Positions 13,258 to 26,433 of a stretch of DNA of 64,000 bases are shown piece by piece (position 1 is the first letter of the stretch; each line of letters starts with the position of its first letter). The position numbers were made by a program, and so were the translations under genes. The notes beneath the pieces are model-generated. The model was not told the origin of the DNA, made no database searches, and worked only from the letters and a program-made list of their open reading frames with translations. This DNA comes from Symsagittifera roscoffensis (Eukaryota > Xenacoelomorpha > Acoela > Convolutidae): NCBI RefSeq assembly GCF_963678635.1, contig NC_087069.1, positions 37,057,959 through 37,121,958 on the forward strand, written 5' to 3'.

Positions 13258-13635
13258 CAGGGTGACCACTTTTGAGAGAAAAATATTGACTATGACAATT
13301 TTCGAATTTTTGTCGACCTTCTTTTTTTTTAAGGTCCGCCAAATTAATTTTTCAAGCTCTGCCAAAGCATTAAAAAGTCCCTGTTTTGGCCAAAATTTCT
13401 GCGACGGCAGGCATAATTTTGAATAAACAGGCTGAAAAAGTCAGTTTTGGGCACTTTTTAAAAAAAATTGAAAAAAATGCGTTTTTTCGGCGCGCGCTCC
13501 CCCATCAGTATTAGTACATATTGGCGCCAAAGGCGCCTTTAGAAAAGATTTTGTCACCGTTGTAAATAGTGACTTTTAGTGACCATTGAAAAAATAGTGA
13601 CTGGTCACTAAAATATTGACCAAGTGGTCACCCTG
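13258..13635. mobile_element. hAT-type MITE with 8-bp target duplication
   Basis: The 378-bp element begins CAGGGTGACCACTT and ends with the reverse complement AAGTGGTCACCCTG. It is flanked on both sides by the 8-bp sequence TATAAGAG (13250-13257 and 13636-13643). Termini of the CAGGG type plus 8-bp target duplications are typical of the hAT superfamily. There is no transposase frame. An internal palindrome around 'ggcgccaaaggcgcc' lies near 13525. The insertion site is itself similar to the 'tatataagag' end of repeat family R. Confidence 0.88.
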
Positions 13636-13643
13636 TATAAGAG

Positions 13644-14331
13644 TACTCACTACATTCATTACTCTTAAGAAATCTCAGACTTAGATAAAACTTCTCCGAA
13701 GTGAAGTGGCTTGGAAGTAACTAAGAAGGGTCGGCTTCTTAAGAATAAGTATGTCACCCCCTCCCCTCTTACCATAAAGTAATGTGTTATTGGACATTCA
13801 GTCTGAATTATTCGTCTTCAAGTCTGCGTTACCGTGTTTAAGAAACTAACTAAACAAGATTCACAAACCATTCTCTTGTAAACATATTGCAGCTTTTCAA
13901 CAAACCATAAAGAATTCGTAAATTAATTTCTAAATAATTGTAGACTATTTATAAAGCAATTTATACAGTTTTAACTTCTCGAGTGATGTGTGTTTTGATA
14001 AGCACCTGCGGCCAAGCCATGGTAGTTGAGGATTGCGTATTGGAAAAGAAAACGACTTCTTTGGGTAATTGGATCGAATTTTGTATCGTCCAGGTTACAG
14101 AATTTGTATGTCATAACTTACAATTTTTTACCGCTCGGTTGGTTTGACTCAACAGAGATTGTATGCTTTTGGTTCTAACTTCACATTTGAACTCAGTTGC
14201 AGAAATTTCGGGTAACGGCAGCACTTGGTTGGATTTCTAAACATGAACAGAATGCCGGTTCGAGCAGGGTGATTTAAATTGCGTAAGCCTAGCGATGGCC
14301 TTAGAAGAAAATCCTTACAAGTGAATCTAAA
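13644..14331. other. No recognised gene
   Basis: The segment contains short pieces related to 12240-12420 ('gtgttttgataagca' and 'ccaagc'-'atggtagttg' blocks recur at about 12294 and 13990), so it is partly a diverged duplication. Nothing coding is supported. Confidence 0.45.
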
Positions 14332-14520
14332 AAAATAGCCAACAGACAGACAGGAAAACAGTCATGTACACAAGGAAGCAGAAAAATACTGACTTGCATT
14401 TCAAAAGAAAAACTTCAACTTTCGAATTTCAAAGTAAACATCATATGACCTCAAAGCTCGTTGAATTTCCAGAACGATTTCTGATTGGCTCTTTTTCGAT
14501 AAAACAAACTTAGACTGTAA
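14332..14520. repeat. Dispersed repeat family R, partial copy 2
   Basis: The segment from 'atagccaacag' to the 'ttctgattggctctttttcgat' type of box matches the left half of the copies at 16860, 18588 and 36120. It ends 39 bp short of the TEX2 stop codon, in the presumed 3' UTR or downstream region. Confidence 0.65.
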
Positions 14521-14558
14521 TTCATACAAACTGAATAAATTGATGGCACTGACGTTGG

Positions 14559-14733
14559 TTATAGGAGCATATCAACTGGTATGTCGTCCATGTTGGGGTA
14601 GAAGAGGAGCTTCTTGATCTCCTGGACCAGTTTGGCTCCTATGATGTTGCAGACCATGTTGATCTTGATCATCTTAGTGCCCACTTTGGGAGACACATGC
14701 AGTACAATGTCAGAGGAGGAGTCGAAGCCCCAC
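14559..14733 (-). CDS. tex2: tex2 exon 9 (C-terminus and stop)
   Basis: 175 nt with stop TAA at 14559-14561. The acceptor is TGTTTCAG. It joins to exon 8 to make a VWWGF junction (VW-Y-GF in relatives) and encodes HVSPKVGTKMIKIN and the C-terminal YPNMDDIPVDMLL, matching the TEX2 SMP end. The 87-codon plus-strand frame over it is a shadow. No AATAAA is obvious within the first 200 bp downstream. Confidence 0.92.
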
Positions 14734-17700
14734 CTGAAACACAGAACAGTTTTAACTATGTATGATGATATTACTAGTATCTTGGTGTTATTGCTAATGT
14801 TGTACCTCGTTGTATCTTTACCCCAGTCTTTTCTCGGTTCGTCCAAAACGTTCTATTTTCTGCAAGGTGATTTATAATTCTGTACTACAGCTAAATGATA
14901 TATGTTTGTTAGCTACGTAATATGGCGGTGGTTTTTCAACCAATCAGGGCTTTTTCAGGGGATTTTATTTATAAAAGACTTTTTAAAAGAATTTTAACAA
15001 AAGGAACCCTAGGTATCTGATACTATGATCAGAAATTACTATATCGGAAAAATATAGCCAACAACAACAACAAGTTCGGGATAACAACAAAAACAACAAC
15101 AACAGGAAATTAGTTCCGTTTCGAAGCGTCAATTGAATTGGTTTATTATATGGGATGCCAAATGTATGTTAATACCAGCAAATTGACCATCAGTTACCGA
15201 GTTCATAGTAAGCTCAAAACATGAAATTTACATTTAATTTTACCAATCATTACTATTGCTGCTGTTGTAAGCCAATAAAATCGGTCATCTTGTGACAATA
15301 TATAGAGCGTAATCGACCTTTATATACAGTTGCAACAGACTAACATAAAATTAAAAGCGTGCATAGTTTGCTTTTACAAAAAGTTTGCAAGCATAGGCTA
15401 GTTTTTCAGTCAGAATTTATACGTAAAGGTGGCCTTACAATCAAAATTCATACCTCCAATGGCCTTAACACTGAAAATGGCATGCAAAACTTGTTCATAA
15501 ATGGCAATGACATCTTTTTTACTTTGCTTTTTTTACATTCTGTAATTCAATATAATCCTCTTCCCACTTTTTCCTACTAATTATGGAAAAACTAACCAAA
15601 CAGATTGCGTAGGCGGTGGTGGTATATTAATCAATATCAATCCATTGATAGATTGGACTGATATTGTCAGCAGGAGATGTGTATTGGATATCTCCTGGAT
15701 GATATTGTTCACGAACTGGCTTCCTCTCAGACGCTTCGCAGTGTCGCTTTTAGCCACCCTCCCCACCACACTAGAGAGAGTGCGTAAGTGGGAGGAAGGG
15801 GTGGGGCTTGTGATTGAACTCCTGGTTCCCGATCCAGAAGCGCCACTGGAGCCAGGCGTGGAAGGATGTTTGGAAGGTGACATGAGAAGTCCACTGAAGC
15901 ACAAAATTATACAGAACTCAAGTTTTAGTTGTCAACAAAATAAATCGCAAGCAAAAAGCAAAACCCTATGGCGCTTCAGTACGAATCTATCCACAAATAG
16001 CAGATCAAATGACTATTTCGATGAAGTTATTAGCTGAACTTGGCTAATCTAAGCCATTTTACTTACCCTGATGTTTATTTAATTAACACATAGGCAAAGC
16101 TGTGCTTCGCAAACACTTGCGAGAACACGACCAAAAAGCAGCTCTATCAAGTGAAATAAGAAAAAAAGAGAAATAGGCCTCGGATTAGCAAACACTAGGC
16201 TACGTGCCGGATGTGACCTGGCAAATTTGAGTCTCACGCACGAACCACTCATGCTTAAAACCACCAAAAACTAGCCACCAATAACGCAGCTACGTATGCT
16301 TAATTGCCAATTCCATGCAGCAGCAAATTAGCACCAAGTACAAAAAGATACAATTTTGCATGTAACAAATTGGAAAGCATAAAGCCAAGTTATGTATAAA
16401 TTATGCATTTCAAAAACATTGCGAGATACATTGAGTTGGAAAATTTCTGAACTCGAGCTTTTTTTATCATTGTACTGCTGTTTGAAACAAATATTTTTTT
16501 TGGGTTCATTTCGTAAATTAACAATGCATCAGCTGAGTTAACTTTTTACTAATCAAATGTCAAAGCACTTATGATAAAGCACTGCTACCGCAGCCTGTCG
16601 ATTCAAAGTGCCACCGAAAGTAGCGCTTTTATTTGCGTCTTAGGTTGAAAAAAAAAGTAAGTTTATACTAATACACTAGGCTTCGCAAGTTTAAATAAAC
16701 ATGCTATAGCTTTATGTCCTTAGGGTGCAAAGGCGACGGCGTTATCTCTAGGCTAAGTAGTAACGAAACTTTAATAATGAAGTAAGAAACGCGAGTAAGA
16801 TTTCTAAGAAAACTTATTTACGGGAAAAAAGTCTAGTTCCCAACTACAACACAGTTGCTTTTGCAAGTCTAATGAAAACATCGCCAACAGACGTTTAGAA
16901 AAAACTCAAAAAAAGAACAGGGGAAAATTGATTGTTTTCGAAAAAAAATCAACTTCTGAATTTCAGACAAAAAGCTCTTTGAATTTCAAGAGCAACCTAT
17001 ATTAAACACTTTTTGATAAAATTAACCCAATTTGAGAAATCTGGATGATAAGAAAAAGTTTTATTCCGCTGGGAAATCTGAAAAGTAATTTCCACTTTCA
17101 AAACTAGAAATCGATCACGTTATTTCGCGCCATTTCAGCTTTTATAACTGGAGAGTTCATTTCTCCGGCCATCTAGCAAAAAAAATTTGAACTCAAAAAG
17201 TGCATATATACTTAAGGGCATTAATATCTGCATGTATAAGTATAAATGCACTTCTTTTGTTATTAGAGCATACTAAGGAAGTTCCTAAAAAAACTTTTTT
17301 TTGTTAAATTCAAAAAATCGGTATAAAACAGATAAATCAAACAATTGCGAGTTTTATAAACACTGAAAGTAGATGAGATTATAGATAAATGAAGAAAAAA
17401 ATAATCTCGACCTATATAAGAGTGAGCAACGTTCAAACCTTAACCAACCAAAAATTTACGTCATTTGTTGAACTTGGCATGGTTTTCGAAAAGTTGACAT
17501 AATAATTAACGATAGCTTTCATGTGTTTTAACTGGTTTATACTTCGTCCGGTTTATAGACCAACGTCAATTTAGTGAGGGGAAGAATTATTAGCTTTGGC
17601 GCAACAATGCACATACTTTGTTTAAATTAAAAAAAACACTTACTTTGTTTGTTTACCGTTGGTCTCTTTGTCTCTGTGTTCCTCTGTATTTGGATTCTTA

Positions 17701-20700
17701 TGCATGTCCATCAGTGCTCCCACCCACTCACTCTCGTCCTCCGAGGACTCCCCTGAATCCTCGACTCCATCATCACAAAATGCATCCAGCCAGTCCCCCT
17801 CTCCCTCTCCTTCGTCCCCATTCGCATCCATTGATTGTCTCTGGTTATCATACACTTCTCTTTCTGAGCCTGATTCCTTTCGCCCTGCTGCAGATGATTC
17901 TGTACCGTGTCTGTTTCGTTTGCTGTCTGCCTGTTGTTTGCTGCCAATATCCTACAAATAATCGTGTAATTTATAACATAGATCAAAGATACTGAAGATC
18001 GAAGCATTCAACTCAAAGAAAAACCATGAAATTGAATCAGAGTAGAATGTCTACGAATATTGACAAAGAGGCGAAGCAGTGCATTGCACTACTTGCGATA
18101 AACCAAAATATCGCATGACAAACTAGCAGACAGTCGCTAACTCAAAAGTCGCTCACTTGAAAAAAAAACTTTTGAAACAGAGGCTAAGCTTCGCTCGCAT
18201 AGCAAACACTTGCAAAAGCAGCTCTATAAAGTTCAATAATAAAAATTAGAAATAATCCTCGAATTAGCAAAAATTCATCTACCTCTGAGATACGAACCTG
18301 CTACCTAGAGATTAAGAGTCTCACACACTAACCACTAAGCCAAGGTATCTTACTAGGTACAATTAACCACTCAGTCGCAAATATAGCAGAGAACAGACGC
18401 TATGCAATTTCCAATGCTACAGTGAAAATTCTCGCACGTTTGAACAGGAAACTTGTTGAGTTTTGCTTTTCCAACGATGCAATATGATGCCACTGAACCG
18501 ATTAAGAAAAAGGCGAGTAAGTAAAATAAAAATCAAGTAAAACAAAATTATAACAAACCGAAGGGGTAAATTTAAAACCAACAAAAGAACATAGCCAATC
18601 GAAGATTGGAAACGAGTAAAGAACGCAAGTCAACATAAAAAACACTGACTTTGTTGAAAAAAATCTCAACTTTCAAATTTCAAAGAAAAAATAGATACCC
18701 TTTAAGCTCTTTGAACTTCTAGAACAATTTATGATTGGCACTTTTTTGATAACATGAACCCCACTTGAGAAAACTGGACCAATAGGTAAAATTTTTATTC
18801 CGCTAGGAAATCTTAACACAGAGGCGAAGTTGCACTTCGCATACACAAGCAAAAATATGACCGATAACGCTACTGGGAAAAACTGAATGCGTAAGACTTT
18901 GAGTCTACAAAATTTCATAAGTTACGCACGCCAATTATGAGTCTACATAATTGCTAAGTGACGCAAGCCAATTATGACGCATTAGCAGTACCAGTCAATT
19001 TAAAAAAAGAAACTTACCAACTAACTTGCCTCAATTTGTAGAGCGGACGCATTATAACTAGTATACGAAAAATTTCATTAAAAACATCTGACCCTGCCAA
19101 GGTTCGGACCCTTTTATTTTGCTGCTGGTCTTCTTTCCTACCTCTACGCTACAGATCCATGATGCCTCAAAGCTAAAGTGCTATTTGTAATATAATAGTC
19201 TGCGTTAATATCCTTAGCATTGGCTGTACTTAATCGCTGGTTATTGATCTTATGCATATACTGCAATAAAAGAGAGTTCGTAATATCACACAAGCTTTGC
19301 TTGTGTAAAAAAACTCCACTTTCGAAAGTAGAAATCGTTCACGTTTTTCGCGCCACTTCCACGTTCTTATTTAGAGAGTGCTATTTACGTCACTTTCAGC
19401 AGATGAATTTCAATTGAACTCAAAATTTGAATTTTACCTAAGTGCATCAATATTTTAATACTTTTTCAATATTTTAAGCAAACAAAAAAATCAGCAAGAC
19501 CTATATAAGAGTCTTCACTACGTTCAGTACTCTTAAAAACAAATCTTGAATAAAACTTGTATCCAAAATGCAAATTTAATTCAAATGTCTGCTGGTTGAC
19601 GAAAATGCAGATTTGAGAAAAACTCAAGTGCTTTTGTTGGAATAGTTGCTTACAGGAAAAAGTCTATGTTCCGAATCGGTAAAGCTTGCTAATCGCGAGA
19701 ACAATCATCGCATACGTGATAATTTAGCGCACATCAATGAACGAAGCAAAACAATATCAATTTTTTTGAAAGTCATCCATCAATGGGGCTTTAAAAATGG
19801 CATTCCGGAATTTAGAATGAAAAGATTCCGTGCTACGGGAACTAGGCCGGCAAAAAAACAGACTGATGATAGTCCAAAAAAAAACATTTCTAGTTTGAAA
19901 AAAAAAAACGGTCCCGTCTGATTCGAACCTTAAGGCTTTGGCATCTCAAGCAGGTGTGCTACCTCTACGCCAGATGCGCTGAGTTGTTCATTGATTTTGA
20001 ATTCAATATGAAACAAGATGAAACATCTGCGAAGTCTTGTGAACAAATTTGTTTGCAGGGAAAGTCTAGTAAAACATTAATCAAGAAACTCAAGTTGTTT
20101 TGATTTCCAACTTTCAGCTCCAATAAGAAAAAAAACTATTTCGTAATTTATTTTTGACCAATTCCAAATTTATCTTCGAATTGACCTCAGAAACCTATAA
20201 AATGTACAAATATATTAACCACTGTCTTCTCTTTCTCAATATTCTGCAAATGGTCCACCAATTTGTTCAGATCCACTCTAGTCTCCACTGTAAGTGCAAA
20301 TCCACCAGAGTACGTGAACTGCAGAGATGTCCACACTCCCTGTTCGTTCGCTTTTGTATCTTTAGACCCTAGTAGAATTGGGAGAGAGCTGCCCATGTCT
20401 ATCCCTGCAACTGCTATTTTGTCCACGAAGTAGGGTACCTGGAACATGTATATTACTATATTACACTTCGAATCTTCTTTCGTAATTTTTCAATAGCAAA
20501 TTTGTTATCTACATTCATTAATAAGAAAATTGGAATTATCAAAATGGACTTGAAGCACCTAGAGAAAAAATCGGAACAATCAGTGAGAAATTCACTTCGC
20601 ACAAATAATTGGATAAAAACTGTACTGAGATTAACAATTATCGATATTAAAAATGGTCTGCAGGCTGCCTTCCAGTTTAGAGCATTCAAAAAACACAATA

Positions 20701-23700
20701 AACAGGTAGTAGCCCGATTTATTAAAAACAATCATCATATTGATTAAAAAATATTCAACAGACGCGAAGTTGATCTTCGCAAACACATGCAACAAAACGC
20801 CAATAAAAAGCTTTATCGAAAAAAATCTTTTCTTTATTAAAAAGAAGAAACGAGAGAAAAAAAAATTAATGAACTTGAAATATAAATTCCCTCTACGTGA
20901 ACTGAACAAAGAGGCCTCGTGCACCCAACTCGACTGCGCTGCTACGCAAGTTTGCCGTTGACGGTCGCACAACCCAAACATTTGGCACTCAAAAAGAGGC
21001 GAACGCATGCTATTAAACTGCCAACGTAACATAGCAAAATGGTTTACTAAAATGAACACTATTTTATGCAAGTAGTACTGAAAAAAAGAACTCGTATTAA
21101 AACACAATTTTCGCAAGCTCGCTTGTGCAATGACGTGTACAAAATAGGCGAAAATGAATGAATAGTTCGAGCGAAAAATAAGCTATTATTCATGAATGTG
21201 CCGTTAACTCACTAAAGAGCATTGCTCCGCTTCGCTTAAACACGGCAGGAGTATAGTAGCGTATGTATCGGGGTTTTCCGCTACTCTGTTGAATAATTGC
21301 TGCTACACGATAGTGTGATGTTCCATTGACTTTATCCGTTCCAGCATTATTCTGGGTATAACTAAGGGAGACCTATTTCTGGTAGAATATGCTCTTTTTT
21401 AATACAAAATGTTAGCTTAATATCGAAAATTTCTATAGTCGTCCTTGGTCAACAATGGCCAATTGAAACGTTGATTGCTTCATTTCTCAGTTTGCTTTTG
21501 TCTCAATTAGATTATGCAGCTATTTAACAAGATACCACTTCTGTTTTGAGAATCATTCGAAGATAGAAGCAAGTTAACTGTGTCTTAAACGCATATTTTT
21601 CTAAATTCGTTCGACACGCTGCGGAAAAAAGGCCATTCATAAGACGTCAAAACAGAACTGAACGGAAATGTATGACGTGCCTGCCTCAAAACAATATGAA
21701 TAAACGTTTCCTGAAAAAAAATCTCATACCCAACAGCTAATTAGAAATAAAATACCAACGTTCAATTTCTTTTGTACCAAAATTATTTCCGCGTAACGTT
21801 CACTCAATGGAACTTCAGCAACACCAGATCAACTCTAAAAAAATAAAATAGTAAAAAACAGAAAAAAAATTGATCAAAATTTTTTAACTTCCGATATTGA
21901 AGAAACCGTTTTGGAGAAAACGTTAAAATTTTAAATTTCTGAAATTTGAAGTAACCACATTTAGAGAAAAGGGATCAATGGGTAATATTTTTTATTCCGC
22001 TGCCTTTTACACTTTTGCTGTTTGATGGTGGAGTTTATCTTCCTTTTAACAAAGGAAATCAACTGAACTTAAGAAATTCAAGCTATTCCAACGACGATTT
22101 AAAAAATATTTTGTTTGGCGAACTGATGGACAAAATCTCATATAGCGTTGCGTTTAAAAAAAGCCTCTACAAGCAATCTGACAGCACCCCTTTATAGGGC
22201 TGGGAATTTCAAACTTTGTAAAGTTTTTATATCTAAGTGTTGCGAAAATTTCAATTCTAAAAGTGAACAAGACTGCTCGTATATCAGGGCAAAGCCCTGA
22301 GTGTTCCGCTTGTCCCTTAATCATATCAAATAGTTTTTGAGGAAAAAAAATATTGAAAATCTGTAAATTTTGAATGAAATCAAAGTGTAAAATTTTGAGT
22401 CGTACGAAATTAATCCGACCAATTAACTAGCCTCAATTCAATTTGGAACGATTTTGTTGTGCGGGATAATTTGCCACGCATAAATAATTCGCGTTACGCT
22501 CTCAGCAATATGAATAAATTCTTCTAAGCGCGCGTAATTTAGTCCAGAACATGTCCAATTTGGCAATTTTCAAACTCCCAGAACTTTACAAAAAAAAAAT
22601 CGGAGGTAAATTATCTTTTTTACATTTGAACTCAATAAGTCGATATTTCCAACAGGGTATAAAAAAATTTTGTCGAAAACGATTATTTCGATCGGCGAAA
22701 ATTGACTAAATAAAAAACCACACCAGGCATAAATATTCCGTTTCCTTCGAAAGTTGGAACAAAAATCTTTAAAATCGTAAATTCTCGGAAGATGAAAGGT
22801 TTGGATCAGCGAAATTTGAAGGCAAGATCTGCAACTTATGAGAATATCCTGACAGCAACCCACTAAAGGGTTGGAATTGTGAAATTATATTAATGAGACT
22901 ATCAAATTTTGATAAATTTTTTTAAAAAAATTATGAAAAAAAAAGAGTTATTCTCATATCTCGTAAACTAAAAGGCTTTGGTAATCAATGAGGCCAAAGT
23001 ACAACCCTGGAAGAAACCAGACTGCACTCCATCATAGGGTTGCTATTTTTGAATATACGTTTTTTAAATTTAAACTTTTTGAGATATTTTCAAAAATCAT
23101 TAAAAAGGTCATATCTCCAAAGATAAGAATTTGAGGAGCACTATTAGGGGCAAAATTTGCAACCCCCAAAAAAAATATTGACAGCATCCCATTGTAGGTT
23201 GGTAATTTCAAAATGTGTTTTTGAATTAAATTTTTCAAAAAAATCAACAAAAAAGGCCATATCTCAGAGATTAAGAGAATTTCAGCAGTCATATTTGGAG
23301 GCAAGATTGTAAACCCTGAAAGTATTACGATAACACCCCACCATATGGTTGCTAATTTTTATTTGGAGGCAAGATTTGCAAACCCTGGAAAAACCTGACA
23401 GCACCCACTAAAAGGTTGCTTAATTCAAATTTTATAGTTTTCTAAATTTGAACTTTTTTTTCAAAAAATCATAAAAAACATCATGTCTGGAAAGCCAAAA
23501 GGATTTGGTCAGACATATTTGCAGACTATCCTGACAGCACCCCATAATAGATGTGACAATTGCAAGTTTTGGAGTTGTCATTCAAATCTCGAACTTGGAA
23601 ACGTTTCTCAAAACTTCAAGACAGTCTGTCTAGCCATCTAGCATTGACCTTAATGAACATCTTCAGTTCAAATTTGTCCAAAATTCGAATCCAAAAAAAC

Positions 23701-26394
23701 TTCTAGAATATTCATAAATTTCGCTTAAGCATTGTGTTTGACGCCTTTTGTTAACCATTGTCCTCTAGAAAAATCGCTTACACATTGCGCGTACAAGAAA
23801 TTTTGGCGTTGCGTTTAAATAACAGATCGCGGTATTGGCAACTAGCGACCGCTTGCTCCGCTGCGCTTCAATTCAAAACGAGTGTTATTGTGCGCGTAAA
23901 TCTTTGTTTTGCCGCTAATTTGGACTGTTGTGTTTTTGAAGTTGATAGTTTTGTTGACAAATAGTGAGATAATTGAATTAATTGGGGAAGCTTGGCCCCA
24001 GACTGAGCGTCTTTTTGAGTCTGTCAATCACTCATCCATCACTTTATTACGTTGGTCTGCTAAAAGACTCATTTTTCACTTTTTATTCTAAAAGATTGAT
24101 CTGCTAAACGATCGGTCCCCAATAGATCGATAGACTCTCATTTAAATACATGCAGTAAGTTTTCTTGTATTAGTTGATTTTGTAATTGATTTTGTCAAAC
24201 ACGAGCTCTCATAAAGTTAGCCTTATATTTTCAACTGGAGCTACTCTGGGGCAGAACAACAGTGCCGAATAATTTGCTTCATTCATAACTGTAAAATTGG
24301 TTCCAATTCGAGGGCGGTCAGTGACAATTTGAAAATTTTGCATATTTCTGCTGCTTTTATATTCGGCCAATATCAATATTAAGTCACTGGAAATGTTAAC
24401 TTTCTTTCAGATTTTCACGCTTTCTTTCCAAATTTTAGATTACTGAAATCTGATTTTTATTTTCGCGCATTCGGTAATTCGCGTCTGAAGGATTCCACCA
24501 AATTTTTTCGATTTCCCCCCAAAACAAATTAGCTTTCTCATAACAACAATTCATAAACAGAATTTAAAATTTTCAGATATCACCAATTTTCGTCACTGTT
24601 GAAATCATTTCCCGTTTCGGCACTGTTGAACGCCCCCGTTCAACAGTTTTGTTGTTGTATCATCAACTTATTATTTTGAGTGCGATTGTATTTTCTCTTA
24701 GTAAGCCAACCACTTTTAATAAATCAACTATACAAAATCATCTAAACAATCTAACTAAACAAATCGACCTATGCAAAGTCGAAAGAAACCTGGAGTTTAC
24801 AAAATATACTATTCTTTTTGATAAGTTGTGACTAGTCTAATCAAAAACTGTTCATTTTTGATTAGTCTAGCCTTTTGTTAATTCAGAAGTATAGGAAAAA
24901 AATCACTTTTTCACAAGCTTTCAATAGATCCTCGTCTTCTCTGTATCTTAACTTAATTTCGAACCGATTCTTTACCTTGATAGTGGCCAGTTTGGCCTGT
25001 ATTTTGTTCGCAACCAGTGCAATCCACCTCTCCTTTCTGGCCATGCCCCAGTAGAGACGTCCCAGCAGTACATTCAGTCCAGTCAGAGGCTGCTCCCCTT
25101 CTCTCTTGTTGATATCATCACTCCTCGCCTCGATTGCTGTCGGTTTCCTAACAAATATGGCAGTTCTTTTTTTAGTTCAAATAAAGTTTCAAGCGATATC
25201 GAGACCATAGGAATCTTAAGACCTTATGGGAAAAATCTTCTGAGAAAAATCATTCAAAACTTCTGAGAAAAATCATATTCCAGATGGGAATATTTGAAAT
25301 TGGTAATGAGTAATGAAGTGTTTTTTTTTTGTTCAGAATCTATCACTTTCTAATTTAGGGCCGAAATACACTAATCGCCTTCTAGACGCCCTCAAATGAA
25401 AGATATTTGCAAATAAAGATTATCTTTAAAAATTCCATAAGTTTGCCTCGATTGACGTTTAGATGAAGGAAAAATTAGGAGAAACACAATGGCCAGCATC
25501 AAATTTATCATCCAGAAAAAACGCCGAGCGGCAACTAAGCCCCAATACTTTGTTCTACCCGACCCGTTAGGCCGACAAACAAAAATTTGAGCTATTAAGT
25601 TATAAGGTCCAAATTTTCAATCCCCTCGCCAGAAATGCACAAAATCATAACAAACTTCTCTCGAAAGGATGACGCAATTTTAGGCGAATAAACCGATCTA
25701 ACATCAGCCGAATCATTTAAGTCGAATTCAATTTTCAAGTGAAAAATTTTTAACTTACAGGAATGGATAATTTTTTTTTTCAATTGCAATTAAAAGTTGC
25801 TGATAACAGAAAAAATCCATGCTTTCGTAAATAAGTCAAAAAAAGAAGCAGGCAAATAAAACCGGTTGATTTTTTTTTAAATCGGCTCGTCGGAAATCGA
25901 CTAAAAGGGGCACGCATGGACGTAAACTTGACTGCACACGGACGAAATTAGTGGCAGGAAATTGATGCACTAAAATAAACATAGCCAACTGAAAGTTGGA
26001 AAAGAGCAATGAACGCAAGTAAACAGAAAAAAAACATTGACTTAATTGAAAAAACCTCAACTTTAAAATTTCAAAGAAAAATACATGCCCTTTAAGCTCT
26101 TTGAGACTCTAAAATAAAACAACTTATAATTGGCGCTTTTTTGTTCACATAAACCCAACTTGAGAAAACTGGATCAATAGGTAAAATTTTCATTCCGCTG
26201 GAATTCTAAAAATTAAATTCCACTTTCGAACTAGAAATTGTTCGTTTTTTGCGCCATTTGCAAGTTCGTATTCGGAGAGTGATATTTACTGACATTCAGC
26301 AGATGAATTTCAATTGAACTCAAAAAGTGCATATATACAACATAGGCGCTACGCGCAATACACCGAAGGCATAGAAACTGAATAAATACATACA

Positions 26395-26433
<39 letters not shown>

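Noticed and set aside
14614-14877. Plus-strand 87-codon frame
   Set aside because: It lies antisense over the last exon of tex2, whose splice site and domain match are clear.
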